64,000 nucleotides of DNA from Acidobacteriaceae bacterium (GTDB lineage: Bacteria > Acidobacteriota > Terriglobia > Terriglobales > Acidobacteriaceae): the NCBI GenBank assembly GCA_003139095.1, contig PLHW01000019.1, positions 10,187-74,186 of the forward strand, given 5' to 3'. The notes under the pieces are model-generated. The model made no database searches, was not told the origin of the DNA, and worked only from the letters and a program-made list of their open reading frames with translations. This document shows, one piece after another, positions 1 to 7,271 of the stretch. Both the position numbers and the translations under genes were made by a program. The stretch's first letter is position 1, and every line of letters begins with the position of its first letter.

Positions 1-729
1 ATGCTGGTGCATCCGCGGATCGTTATCGGCGTGCCTTCGGAAATTACGCAGGTGGAAAAACGCGCCGTCATGGATTCCGCCTATCGGGCCAAGGCGAGCG
101 AAGTGCATCTCGTGGAGCAGGCCATGGTCGCAGCCATTGGCGCCGGACTGCCCATCACCGAGCCCAGTGGGAACATGGTCGTCGATATCGGCGGCGGCAC
201 CACTGACATTGCAGTCATCTCTCTCAGCGGCATTGTGTACTCTCGTTCCGTGCGCATGGCAGGCAATCAGATGGATGAGGCCATCATGAACTACCTTAAG
301 CGCAAATATAACCTGCTGGTGGGCGAGCGCACGGCGGAGCAAATCAAAATGGAGATCGGCTCCTCCTACCCGCTCGACAAGCCGCTCACGATGGAGATTA
401 AGGGCCGCAACCTGATCGAAGGCGTGCCGAAGACGATCACGGTCGACGACAGCGAAATTCGCGAATCGCTCAGCGAATGCGTTTCCACCATCATGAATGC
501 GATCCGCGTCGCGCTCGAACGCACTCCGCCGGAGCTTTCCGCCGACATCAGCGACCGTGGCATCGTGCTCACCGGTGGAGGCGCGCTGCTCAAGAATTTG
601 GACAAGCGCATCCGCGAGGAAACCGGCCTGCCCGTCTCCATCGCCGACGATCCGCTCTGTAGCGTGGTTCTGGGCACGGGCAAGATGCTTTCCGACTTCA
701 AGCTGCTGCGCAAGATTTCGATTGAGTAA
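1..729 (+). CDS. mreB: Rod-shape determining protein MreB, C-terminal part (5' truncated by window)
   Basis: MreB is the bacterial actin homologue that forms membrane-bound filaments and positions the elongasome during lateral wall synthesis. The 242 visible residues match the second two thirds of the family: VVDIGGGTTDIAVISL at about residues 60-75 (actin phosphate-2 loop), the KMEIGSSYP stretch near 118, PPELSADISDRGIVLTGGGALL near 176-197 (adenosine motif), and the usual C-terminal ending. Family members are about 340 residues, so roughly 100 N-terminal residues lie upstream of base 1. The ATG at base 1 is an internal methionine, not the start. mreC and mreD follow on the same strand, supporting an mre operon. 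Confidence 0.97.
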   Translation: MLVHPRIVIGVPSEITQVEKRAVMDSAYRAKASEVHLVEQAMVAAIGAGLPITEPSGNMVVDIGGGTTDIAVISLSGIVYSRSVRMAGNQMDEAIMNYLKRKYNLLVGERTAEQIKMEIGSSYPLDKPLTMEIKGRNLIEGVPKTITVDDSEIRESLSECVSTIMNAIRVALERTPPELSADISDRGIVLTGGGALLKNLDKRIREETGLPVSIADDPLCSVVLGTGKMLSDFKLLRKISIE

Positions 730-763
730 AGCGCGAGCCGCTGAGTTGCCGGCGGCAAGCCAC

Positions 764-890
764 GAGCCACTAGTCTCGAGCCACGAGCAAACGAAACTGG
801 TTGTCGGGTTCCACCGAGGATTGTCATTCCGAGCGCAGCGAGGAATCTGCTCTTTGTGGCTCGACGCTCAAAGCTCGCGGCTCGCAGCTG
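764..890. repeat. Composite repeat: inverted heptanucleotide arrays around a palindromic repeat
   Basis: The mreB-mreC spacer holds heptads of the form GAGCNNN on the plus strand (764-791, including two GAGCCAC) and the same heptad on the minus strand at 856-890 (five units, NNNGCTC read on plus). CGAGCCAC at 777-784 is complementary to GTGGCTCG at 856-863, so the ends can pair. Between them, at 821-848, lies a copy of a dispersed palindromic repeat (TTGTCATTCC ... AGGAATCT). A further heptad-like stretch (ACTGANR type) runs from about 896 to 916, just before mreC. No gene fits here. Confidence 0.75.
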
Positions 891-924
891 CCTTCACTGA
901 CGACTGAGAGCTGATAGCCGTTTT

Positions 925-2571
925 ATGGAAGTCTTCGGCCGCTACCGCAACCTGATCGTACTCGTGGGCGTGCTCTTTGCCCAAATCCTGGGCCTGGCGG
1001 TCCAGGTCCGTCGCACTACAGACACCGAACCCACCCGTCTTATCCGCATCTGGGCGGTCGGCTCCGTTTCCCCTCTCGAAAAGGGACTGCTCTGGTTCCA
1101 GAACTCCACCGATAACATCTGGCACAACTATTTCTACCTGCGCGGGGTACGCGCGGAGAATCGCGAACTCAAGCATGAGATCGAGCAAATGCGCCTCGAA
1201 CAGGTGCGCATAACCCAGGACGCCGATCAGGCCCGGCGCCTGCAGGCGCTGCTCGCCTTCAAGGAACAATTCATCTCCGGGACCTTGGCCGCGCAGGTTA
1301 TCGGATCGAGCGGCAGCGAGCTTTCCCGCTCCGTCTACATCGACAAGGGCGAGCGCGACGGCCTGAAGCCCGATATGGCCGTCCTCACCAAAGACGGCAT
1401 CGTGGGCAAGGTACTCCGCGTCTATGGTTCCACCGCGCTCGTGCTCCTCATCGACGATCAGACCAGCGGCGTCGGGTCCCTGCTCGAAAAGTCGCGGCTC
1501 CAGGGCATTCTGCGGGGCACGCCCGCGGGCGCCGTTGTTCTCGAAAAGGTCATGAGCGACGAGACTGTGCCCATCGGTGAGCAGGTGGTTACCAGCGGCG
1601 GAGACGGCATCTTCCCAAAAGGTTTGCCGGTCGGCACCGTCACCGGAGTTTCCCCCGGCAGCGATCTTTTTCTTAATATCCGTGTGCGCCCTGCCGCCGA
1701 CCTCGGCCGCCTCGAAGAAGTCCTGGTCGTGACTAAAGTCGACGAGAAGCAAGCCGAACCCGATGAGACATCGCCGATGCGCGCCGTCGACATTCTGGCT
1801 GAGCGCTTGCCCACCGTGCCCCCAAAACCTGATGCAACTTCCGGCAGTCCCGCTCCCGGCGCCGTCGCTCCGGGTCCGCCCGCATCGAACGGCGTGGCCT
1901 CGAGTTCGCCGGCGATGAAACCTACTGGCACGAACTCTTCCGGTTCGACTTCTGCCGCGCCGAAGCCCGTTGCCTCGAACTCCTCCACACTGAAGTCGGG
2001 ATCTCCAAACTCGGCCGCGCCGGGCCCTGCTGCGGCGAACACTTTCGCGCCGAAGTCTGCTGCGCCGAAATCTGGTGCCGCAAAAACTGGAGCGTTGACT
2101 TCCGTTCCATCCGCCGTCCGCCCGGCAAACTCCAACGCCACCGCGAGCCAACCCGCACAACATCTCCGGTCCCAGCCAGCCGCCACGGGAAAGCCGAACG
2201 CACCGCCATCGGCCGCATCTGCAACGGCAGGGAACTCCGCTCCGCCAAAAACGGCAGGCAGTTCACCATCGGCAAAGCCGGTCACTCCCAGCGCAAGAAC
2301 TCCCGGCGCAGGCCTCGCCTCCACTGAAACGAAATCTGCGACGCCGCAGCACGATCCCGTGAGAAAGAATGCGGGTCCAACTCCACCGACGAAAGCGGCT
2401 TCTGCAAATCCATCGCCCGCAACGGCTGCTGGCGCTTCCACCACCAACTCGACAGCGACCAACTCCGCCACTTCCTCCGCCGCGAAGAAGCCGCCGGCTA
2501 AGCCCGTTGCCTCCGGCGCTGCCACTCATCCGCCCAAGCCGCAACCCGTGCCCGAGGACTCCCCGCAATAA
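925..2571 (+). CDS. mreC: Rod-shape determining protein MreC with long low-complexity C-terminal tail
   Basis: MreC is the inner-membrane scaffold that links MreB filaments to periplasmic wall synthases. A single membrane anchor is visible at about residues 10-28, then a coiled coil at about 70-115 (ENRELKHEIEQMRLEQ), then the MreC beta-barrel domain to about residue 275, including IDDQTSGVGSLLEKSR and LGRLEEVLVV. From about residue 295 to 548 the protein is a Pro/Ala/Ser/Thr/Asn/Lys tail with no family match that I can see. MreC proteins are usually 270-370 residues, so this one is unusually long. The ATG at 925 directly precedes the anchor. The TAA at 2569-2571 is followed two bases later by the mreD start. 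Confidence 0.95.
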   Translation: MEVFGRYRNLIVLVGVLFAQILGLAVQVRRTTDTEPTRLIRIWAVGSVSPLEKGLLWFQNSTDNIWHNYFYLRGVRAENRELKHEIEQMRLEQVRITQDADQARRLQALLAFKEQFISGTLAAQVIGSSGSELSRSVYIDKGERDGLKPDMAVLTKDGIVGKVLRVYGSTALVLLIDDQTSGVGSLLEKSRLQGILRGTPAGAVVLEKVMSDETVPIGEQVVTSGGDGIFPKGLPVGTVTGVSPGSDLFLNIRVRPAADLGRLEEVLVVTKVDEKQAEPDETSPMRAVDILAERLPTVPPKPDATSGSPAPGAVAPGPPASNGVASSSPAMKPTGTNSSGSTSAAPKPVASNSSTLKSGSPNSAAPGPAAANTFAPKSAAPKSGAAKTGALTSVPSAVRPANSNATASQPAQHLRSQPAATGKPNAPPSAASATAGNSAPPKTAGSSPSAKPVTPSARTPGAGLASTETKSATPQHDPVRKNAGPTPPTKAASANPSPATAAGASTTNSTATNSATSSAAKKPPAKPVASGAATHPPKPQPVPEDSPQ

Positions 2572-2572
2572 C

Positions 2573-3091
2573 GTGCCGATCACCTACACTTCGGGCGAGC
2601 AGGTTGAGGTTTACCGCTTCAGTCCCTTCGCGACTATTTCCATTCCGCTTGCCGCCATCCTGCTGCAGGCGATTCTGCCGCGCTACCTCCACTTCTTCAC
2701 CATCTTCGATCTTCCGCTGCTGGTCACCATCGGTTTCGCCACGGCCCGCCGCAACCCGCTCGCCGGACTGCTGACCGGCTGCCTGATCGGCATTTTCCAG
2801 GACGCGCTTACTCATCAGCCCATCGGGCTCTACGGAATCTCCAAGACCGTCGTCGGCTTCGCCGCTTCCTCGCTCGGCATCAAGATCGACGTAGAAAATT
2901 CCGGCGCGCGTTTTCTTCTCACCATCCTTTTTTATGTGGTCCATGAAGTGGTCTACTTCATGATCGCTCGCGGCCTCGTCGGCCTGCACATGGAATGGAG
3001 TTGGCCGCACGAAATCGGCTCCGGCGTAGCCAACGCCGCCCTCGGCATCTTCGTCTACGCGCTCCTTGATCGCGTTAAGCAGCGGACCTGA
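2573..3091 (+). CDS. mreD: Rod-shape determining protein MreD
   Basis: MreD is the small polytopic membrane partner of MreC in the elongasome. The 172-residue product has about five hydrophobic segments (IPLAAILLQAILP, FDLPLLVTIGFA, LAGLLTGCLIGIF, FLLTILFYVVHEVVYFM, AALGIFVYALL) and the usual MreD length. I choose the GTG at 2573, one base after the mreC stop. A longer open frame reaches back inside mreC, but its extra N-terminus is Arg/Pro-rich shadow translation of the mreC tail. Tight spacing implies translational coupling with mreC. The pbp2 (mrdA) and rodA genes that commonly follow mreD are not present; the next gene is on the opposite strand. Confidence 0.92.
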   Translation: MPITYTSGEQVEVYRFSPFATISIPLAAILLQAILPRYLHFFTIFDLPLLVTIGFATARRNPLAGLLTGCLIGIFQDALTHQPIGLYGISKTVVGFAASSLGIKIDVENSGARFLLTILFYVVHEVVYFMIARGLVGLHMEWSWPHEIGSGVANAALGIFVYALLDRVKQRT

Positions 3092-3141
3092 TTTTGTTGT
3101 GGGTACGCCTCGCCCGCGTGTGCGAATGAGCGGTGTTACCT

Positions 3142-3169
3142 GAAAACTGACAACCGAAAACCGAGCAAA
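3142..3169. repeat. Heptanucleotide tandem array (GANAACY type)
   Basis: Three to four consecutive 7-bp units of the type GAAAACT / GACAACC / GAAAACC sit in the short convergent spacer between mreD and the DUF92 gene. The period is exactly seven bases, as in the other arrays of this window, but the unit sequence differs. Confidence 0.5.
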
Positions 3170-3184
3170 ACTGGCAACTCACAC

Positions 3185-3925
3185 TCACAACCGATAGCCG
3201 ACAACACCGATCCCCGCAGTCAAGACGGTGGCCACAAAATTTACTCCCTGATTGCCGATCCACCCGCGCCGCTGAATCGTCGCGCCCATCAGGCTGTCCA
3301 ACAGCATCCCCACAAATCCGGCTACCACCGCGATCCACATTTCGCGCCGTGCCACCAACCCGCACACCGCCGCCAGGGCCGCGATCACCATGCCAGCGGC
3401 CAGTCCCGCCAATGTCCCTGAAGGCGTAACGCCTCCATCTGTCCCCGCCGGAACCCGTTTGCCGGTCGTGATCATCCATGCCTCGCGTCGCCGCGATTGC
3501 CCGATCTCGCTCGCCACCGTATCCGTCGCCGCCTCCGCCAGAGCAGCAACCGCAGCCAGTATCCACGCGCGATTTCCACTCGCTGCAAACACCAAAGCGC
3601 ACGCCGCTGCGACCGCGAGATTTGCCAGAACTTGCGTCGCATTTCTGCCCTCGCGCCGCTCGGCCAACCCTAGTTCCTGTTTGCGCCGATATCCCAGTCG
3701 CGTGCTTACCCACGTCACCGCGAACAACGCCGTCAGCACGGCAAACGCTCCCCGCCCCGCGCCCACAAACAGCGCGAGACATGCGAGTCCGCCGCCCACC
3801 GCTCCCGAGGATGACACCCCGCGCACCGCCCGCGCCAGCAGCGCAAAACACACGGTAATGCCCGCCGCCAAAGCCATTCGCTCCGGCGTAGCCGCCCACG
3901 CATAAGGTAGGAAGGGAATCGGCAT
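3185..3925 (-). CDS. DUF92 family integral membrane protein
   Basis: The product (246 residues from the ATG at 3925) is hydrophobic throughout, with about six to seven membrane segments. It carries the DUF92 hallmarks AEAATDTVASEIG in the middle and GTDGGVTPSGTLAG further on, with GFVGMLLDSLMGA towards the C-terminus. The DUF92/TMEM19 family includes plant VTE6, a phytyl-phosphate kinase, and is distantly like CTP-dependent polyprenol kinases. A role in isoprenoid-phosphate metabolism is therefore possible but unproven here. An upstream TTG (3943) would add six residues, but it lies within a repeat array and is less likely. The gene is convergent with mreD. Confidence 0.85.
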   Translation of the reverse strand: MPIPFLPYAWAATPERMALAAGITVCFALLARAVRGVSSSGAVGGGLACLALFVGAGRGAFAVLTALFAVTWVSTRLGYRRKQELGLAERREGRNATQVLANLAVAAACALVFAASGNRAWILAAVAALAEAATDTVASEIGQSRRREAWMITTGKRVPAGTDGGVTPSGTLAGLAAGMVIAALAAVCGLVARREMWIAVVAGFVGMLLDSLMGATIQRRGWIGNQGVNFVATVLTAGIGVVGYRL

Positions 3926-3933
3926 TTCTAGTA

Positions 3934-4083
3934 GCAGCTCCAAGCTCCAAGCGCCAAGCGCTCAGCAATCAATGCGAATCGAACAAGAGGGGTTTTGTCT
4001 CCAGCCTGTACTCACAGATTTTACTTGGACCTTGGATTCTGAGAGCTTGGAGCCTGCTGGCGGACCTTGGAGCTTGGAGCAAA
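3934..4083. repeat. Composite repeat: inverted heptanucleotide arrays upstream of ku
   Basis: Four heptads of CAAGCTC/CAAGCGC type (minus-strand GAGCTTG) occupy 3934-3961. After a core of about 80 bp, GAGCTTG-type heptads on the plus strand occupy 4043-4056 and 4070-4083. The arms are complementary, as in the mreB-mreC spacer. The whole spacer 3926-4317 contains no convincing gene; besides this element it holds the palindrome at 4281-4300. Confidence 0.7.
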
Positions 4084-4280
4084 GCCCAGACCCGGCGATC
4101 CCCGGTCGCCAACACCATATTCTGTGCACCCACCGTCCCAGCCCCGTCATCTAGTGCTTGGCCTTTTGATTCAGCCGTACGCTGGCGCCGGCAAATGTGC
4201 CCCATTTGCGCTACACTTCTGTACGCTCGGCGCGCTTCCCGCATCTGAAAATATCGCCGAGTTGTGGCGCGCAGCTTCCC

Positions 4281-4300
4281 AGACGAGGCCTGCCTCGTCT
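4281..4300. repeat. Perfect 20-bp palindrome in the ku leader
   Basis: AGACGAGGCCTGCCTCGTCT has arms AGACGAGGC and GCCTCGTCT around CT. It ends seven bases before the ku Shine-Dalgarno sequence (AAGGG, 4307-4311) and 17 bases before the ATG. A related hairpin with arms GGAGACGGG and CCCGTCTCC lies at 60205-60227, so it is probably a dispersed intergenic repeat; a regulatory role is also possible. Confidence 0.6.
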
Positions 4301-4317
4301 CTATGCAAGGGTGAATT

Positions 4318-5151
4318 ATGGCAGCTTCAGTCTGGTCCGGTTATCTGACGTTTGGTCTCATCTCCATGCCCGTGCGTCTTTTCTCGGGCGCGCGCAGCAG
4401 TGGAATCTCTTTCAACCAGCTTCACCGCACCGATCTCCATCGCGTGAAGCAGCAACTCATCTGCTCGCTTGACGGCCAGGTCCTCGAGCGCAGCGAAATC
4501 GTCAAAGGCTACGAGTACCGCAAGGACGAGTACGTCATCGTGGAGCCCGACGAGATCAAGGCCATCGAACCCAAGACCGCGAAGACCATGGAGATTCTCG
4601 AATTCGTCAAGACCAGTGACGTGGATCCCGTTTACTTCGAGTCATCGTATTACATGGTTCCCGAAGAGGCGGGCCGCCGCCCCTATGCGCTCCTCACCAA
4701 GGCTCTCGAAGAGAGCGAATACGTCGCTATTGCCAAGCTCACCATGCACAACCGCGAGTACACGGTTTTCCTGCGCCCACACAAGGGCGGCATGATGCTT
4801 CACACCATGTACTACTCCGAAGAGGTGCGCGAGGTCGAAGAATTCGGCGCGCCCGATGTCGAAATCAAAGAAGCCGAAATCAAGGTCGCCCACCAGTTGA
4901 TCGAAGCCCTCGCCGGTGACTGGGACCCGGAAAAATATCACGATACGTTTCAGGACAATCTGAAGAAGCTGATCGAGACCAAGCTCGAGGGCGGCACCGT
5001 CGAGGCCGTCGAAAAGCCAAAGAAGCTGGCGCCCGTTGTCGACCTGATGGCCGCTTTGAAACAGAGCCTCGAAAACGCCAAGAAGCCGCCCGCTTCAGAA
5101 AAGGACGCGGAGCGCGAAGCTCCCGCCGCAAAAAAGAGAAGTCGCGGGTGA
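4318..5151 (+). CDS. ku: Non-homologous end-joining protein Ku
   Basis: Bacterial Ku is a homodimeric ring that binds DNA double-strand ends and recruits ligase LigD. The 277-residue product has the expected N-terminus (ASVWSGYLTFGLISMPVRLFSGA), the VKGYEYRKDEYVIVEPDEIKAIEPK segment around residues 60-85, and the Ku core through about residue 225 (HQLIEALAGDWDPEKYHDTF). The C-terminal 45 residues are Lys/Ala/Glu-rich, as in many bacterial Ku proteins, where this tail contacts DNA. The ATG at 4318 has an AAGGG Shine-Dalgarno six bases upstream. No ligD is present in the window, so the ligase must be elsewhere or absent. Confidence 0.96.
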   Translation: MAASVWSGYLTFGLISMPVRLFSGARSSGISFNQLHRTDLHRVKQQLICSLDGQVLERSEIVKGYEYRKDEYVIVEPDEIKAIEPKTAKTMEILEFVKTSDVDPVYFESSYYMVPEEAGRRPYALLTKALEESEYVAIAKLTMHNREYTVFLRPHKGGMMLHTMYYSEEVREVEEFGAPDVEIKEAEIKVAHQLIEALAGDWDPEKYHDTFQDNLKKLIETKLEGGTVEAVEKPKKLAPVVDLMAALKQSLENAKKPPASEKDAEREAPAAKKRSRG

Positions 5152-5155
5152 GAGC

Positions 5156-5268
5156 GTCGTTGGTCGTTATTCGTTGGGAATCCGAAATTGCTGCGATCCT
5201 CTTTTCGCGGGAGACGGAGCGACCTTCTCCACCGCCCCGCGAACGACCGCCGACCACAGACCAGAGAC
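5156..5268. repeat. Composite repeat: inverted heptanucleotide arrays after ku
   Basis: Three heptads of GTCGTTG type start five bases after the ku stop (5156-5176). Four heptads ending in GAC (first unit GAACGAC) occupy 5241-5268. The two sets are approximate reverse complements and flank a core of about 64 bp. This is the third copy of the same architecture in the first 5.3 kb, with a different unit sequence each time. Confidence 0.65.
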
Positions 5269-5343
5269 TGCCCCCATTTCCCCTCGAATGCAGATTCCCG
5301 CTACAATATCGGTTTCCGTGAAACTTAATTCCATGGAGTCTGA

Positions 5344-6765
5344 ATGAAGCGGTTTCTGTGTCTAGGCGCGGCTTTGGCTCTGTTTGCCATCCTGCCGGGC
5401 TGCGGCGGTGTCTTTCGTCCCATCATCATTCCTAATCCTCCGCAGTTCCCCAATCCCGCGGCGGCGCACACGGTACTCACCCTCAGTGACAACGGTACGT
5501 CCGTCTCCGGCAGCGCCATGGTCATTGACGTCTCCGGCGATACCGATGTCGGCCAGCAAACCGTCGGACTGCGTCCGGTCCATGCCGTCCAGCAGAGCGC
5601 GCTCAAGGTCCTCATCGCCAATCAGTCCGTCCCCGGCGCGGGCCAGGATTCTCTTACCTCCATCAATTTCTCCGGCGTCGCCATTGCCTCGGCCGCCACG
5701 CTGAGTCTGCCCGCCGGCTCCGCGCCCAACTTCGTTGCCACTACCGAGGCCAATCAGGCTTACGTCTCGCTGCCCGGCTATGCGCCGCCCTCGGTCGCCG
5801 TCATTAACACGTCGCTTAACAGCATTGCCGCCACCATTCCCGTCGGCCTGAATCCATCCTCCATCGCGGAAACACCCGACACCAAAAAGCTTTACGTCGC
5901 CAACGCCGGCGACCCGGCCACCCAGAGCACGTGGACTATCAGCGCCTTCAACACTACTGCCCGCTCTGCGCGCACCGTTTGCGATTCCACCGGCACCGTC
6001 TGCCCGCCTACGCTCAGTTCGCAGCCCATTTGGCTCGCCGCCCGCTCTGACAGTCAGCGCGTCTTCCTGCTCGAATCGAACGGCACTCTCGCCTACCTCA
6101 ACACCACCACTACCAGCGGACCCGACTTGCTCACCGAAACCAGCATCGTCGTGCCACCGGTCACGCCGGCCACGTCCGCCTACATGTGGTACGACGTTAT
6201 TCTCAACCGCCTCTACATTCCGTCGGGCCAGCAGTTGGTAATCGTCGACGCATCGCAATCCGCGCCCACGACTCTCGCCACCGTCCCCATCTCCATCGTT
6301 TCCCCGGCGTCCCGCGCCGCCACCGACCCCTGCTCTACCACTACGCCGGGCACGCTCGTCGTCACCTCCGCCACCTCGCTCCCCGACGGCAGCCGCGCTT
6401 ACGTCGGCGGATACTACATCGACAGTGCCGACAACCTTTGCCCGCAAGTTACAGTCATCGACGCCAAAAGCTACGGCGTTAAAACCAACATCGCGATTCC
6501 CGGCGTTCCCGACGCCACCAATCCCGCGACCGAGTATTACGTACCCGTGTGCGCCACCGTGCGCTTTCGCCTGAACATGGCTGCCGGCGGCGACAGTTCC
6601 CGCGCCTACCTCGCCACCTGCGACGGCGGCGCCGTCAACATCGTCAACACGGCGACCGACACGTATTACTTCAGCCTTCCCGCTCCTTTCAGCGTCCGCC
6701 CGCCGCTCCCGGGAAGCAAGGAGAATCCCCCACAAAATCCAACCTTCCTGTTAGCCGGGCCATGA
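5344..6765 (+). CDS. Exported lipoprotein with YncE/NHL-like beta-propeller repeats
   Basis: The 473-residue product starts with a lipoprotein signal (MKRFLCLGAALALFAILPGC); Cys20 follows an LPG lipobox, so it is probably lipid-anchored outside the cytoplasm. The mature part is rich in small residues and contains propeller-like blades such as SVAVINTSLNSIAATIPVGLNPSSIAETPDTKKLYVANAG (residues about 155-195), VTVIDAKSYGVKTNI near 370 and VNIVNTATDTYYF near 430, as in YVTN/YncE-type surface proteins. No catalytic motif is visible. Function is unknown; ligand binding or surface attachment is typical speculation for the fold. thiS starts 14 bases downstream. Confidence 0.75.
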   Translation: MKRFLCLGAALALFAILPGCGGVFRPIIIPNPPQFPNPAAAHTVLTLSDNGTSVSGSAMVIDVSGDTDVGQQTVGLRPVHAVQQSALKVLIANQSVPGAGQDSLTSINFSGVAIASAATLSLPAGSAPNFVATTEANQAYVSLPGYAPPSVAVINTSLNSIAATIPVGLNPSSIAETPDTKKLYVANAGDPATQSTWTISAFNTTARSARTVCDSTGTVCPPTLSSQPIWLAARSDSQRVFLLESNGTLAYLNTTTTSGPDLLTETSIVVPPVTPATSAYMWYDVILNRLYIPSGQQLVIVDASQSAPTTLATVPISIVSPASRAATDPCSTTTPGTLVVTSATSLPDGSRAYVGGYYIDSADNLCPQVTVIDAKSYGVKTNIAIPGVPDATNPATEYYVPVCATVRFRLNMAAGGDSSRAYLATCDGGAVNIVNTATDTYYFSLPAPFSVRPPLPGSKENPPQNPTFLLAGP

Positions 6766-6778
6766 GCCTGATGATCCG

Positions 6779-6976
6779 ATGACGCTGACAATCAATGGCG
6801 AGCCGCGCGAATCTTCCGCCGAAACTCTAACCACGTTGGTTGAGCAACTGGGGATGAAGCCCGATCGCGTAGCCATCGAACTGAATCGCGAGATCATCCC
6901 TCGCGACCGCTGGCCACAAACGTCGCTCAAAGATGGCGACCAGTTGGAGATCGTTCATTTTGTCGGCGGAGGTTAG
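6779..6976 (+). CDS. thiS: Sulfur carrier protein ThiS
   Basis: ThiS carries sulfur as a C-terminal thiocarboxylate for synthesis of the thiazole ring of thiamine. The 65-residue product has the ubiquitin-like signature: MTLTINGEPRE at the start, LVEQLGMKPDRVAIELN in the middle, LKDGDQLEIVHFVGGG at the end. The terminal Gly-Gly is the adenylated and thiolated end. The usual thiG/thiF neighbours are absent here; a thiO-like oxidase lies about 15 kb away at 21835. The start ATG at 6779 gives the canonical length. Confidence 0.92.
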   Translation: MTLTINGEPRESSAETLTTLVEQLGMKPDRVAIELNREIIPRDRWPQTSLKDGDQLEIVHFVGGG

Positions 6977-7088
6977 CCGTAGAGATTGCAGGCCCAGAAG
7001 ATTTTTGCCCGACTAGAAGGTTTTTGCCTTCGCGCACGTTGCCGCATGCGGCTGAGTTGTTGCGCAGGGATCTCTGACTTGCGCAGAG

Positions 7089-7165
7089 TGGAGGCCCCGG
7101 GCAGAGTCGAACTGCCGACCAACGGTTTAGGAAACCGCTGCTCTATCCATCTGAGCTACGGGGCC
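7089..7165 (-). tRNA. tRNA-Arg(CCT)
   Basis: The minus strand folds as a complete 77-nt cloverleaf. The acceptor arms are GGCCCCG and CGGGGCC, the D stem is GCTC/GAGC, the anticodon stem GCGGT/ACCGT encloses TTCCTAA, and the T stem GGCAG/CTGCC encloses TTCGACT. Anticodon CCT decodes AGG (Arg). The 3' CCA is encoded (7089-7091). The discriminator base is U, whereas bacterial tRNA-Arg normally has A or G at position 73. Confidence 0.95.
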
Positions 7166-7271
7166 ACTCACGACCGTCTGTAGCTACTTTACCGCAGTGC
7201 GTTCGTTTCCATGAATAGATAACAACCGCCCCGCTTGCGCCCCCACCTCGCCCGCTTTATCCTTCTCCCGT

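Noticed and set aside
764-890. Possible CRISPR or insertion sequence in the mreB-mreC spacer
   Set aside because: Heptads are contiguous without unique spacers, and no transposase frame is present.
868-2163. Open frame of 431 codons on the minus strand opposite mreC
   Set aside because: Low-complexity shadow of the mreC tail and core; no start signal or domain.
4318-5151. A complete Ku-LigD repair locus
   Set aside because: No ligD or other NHEJ gene is present in the window.
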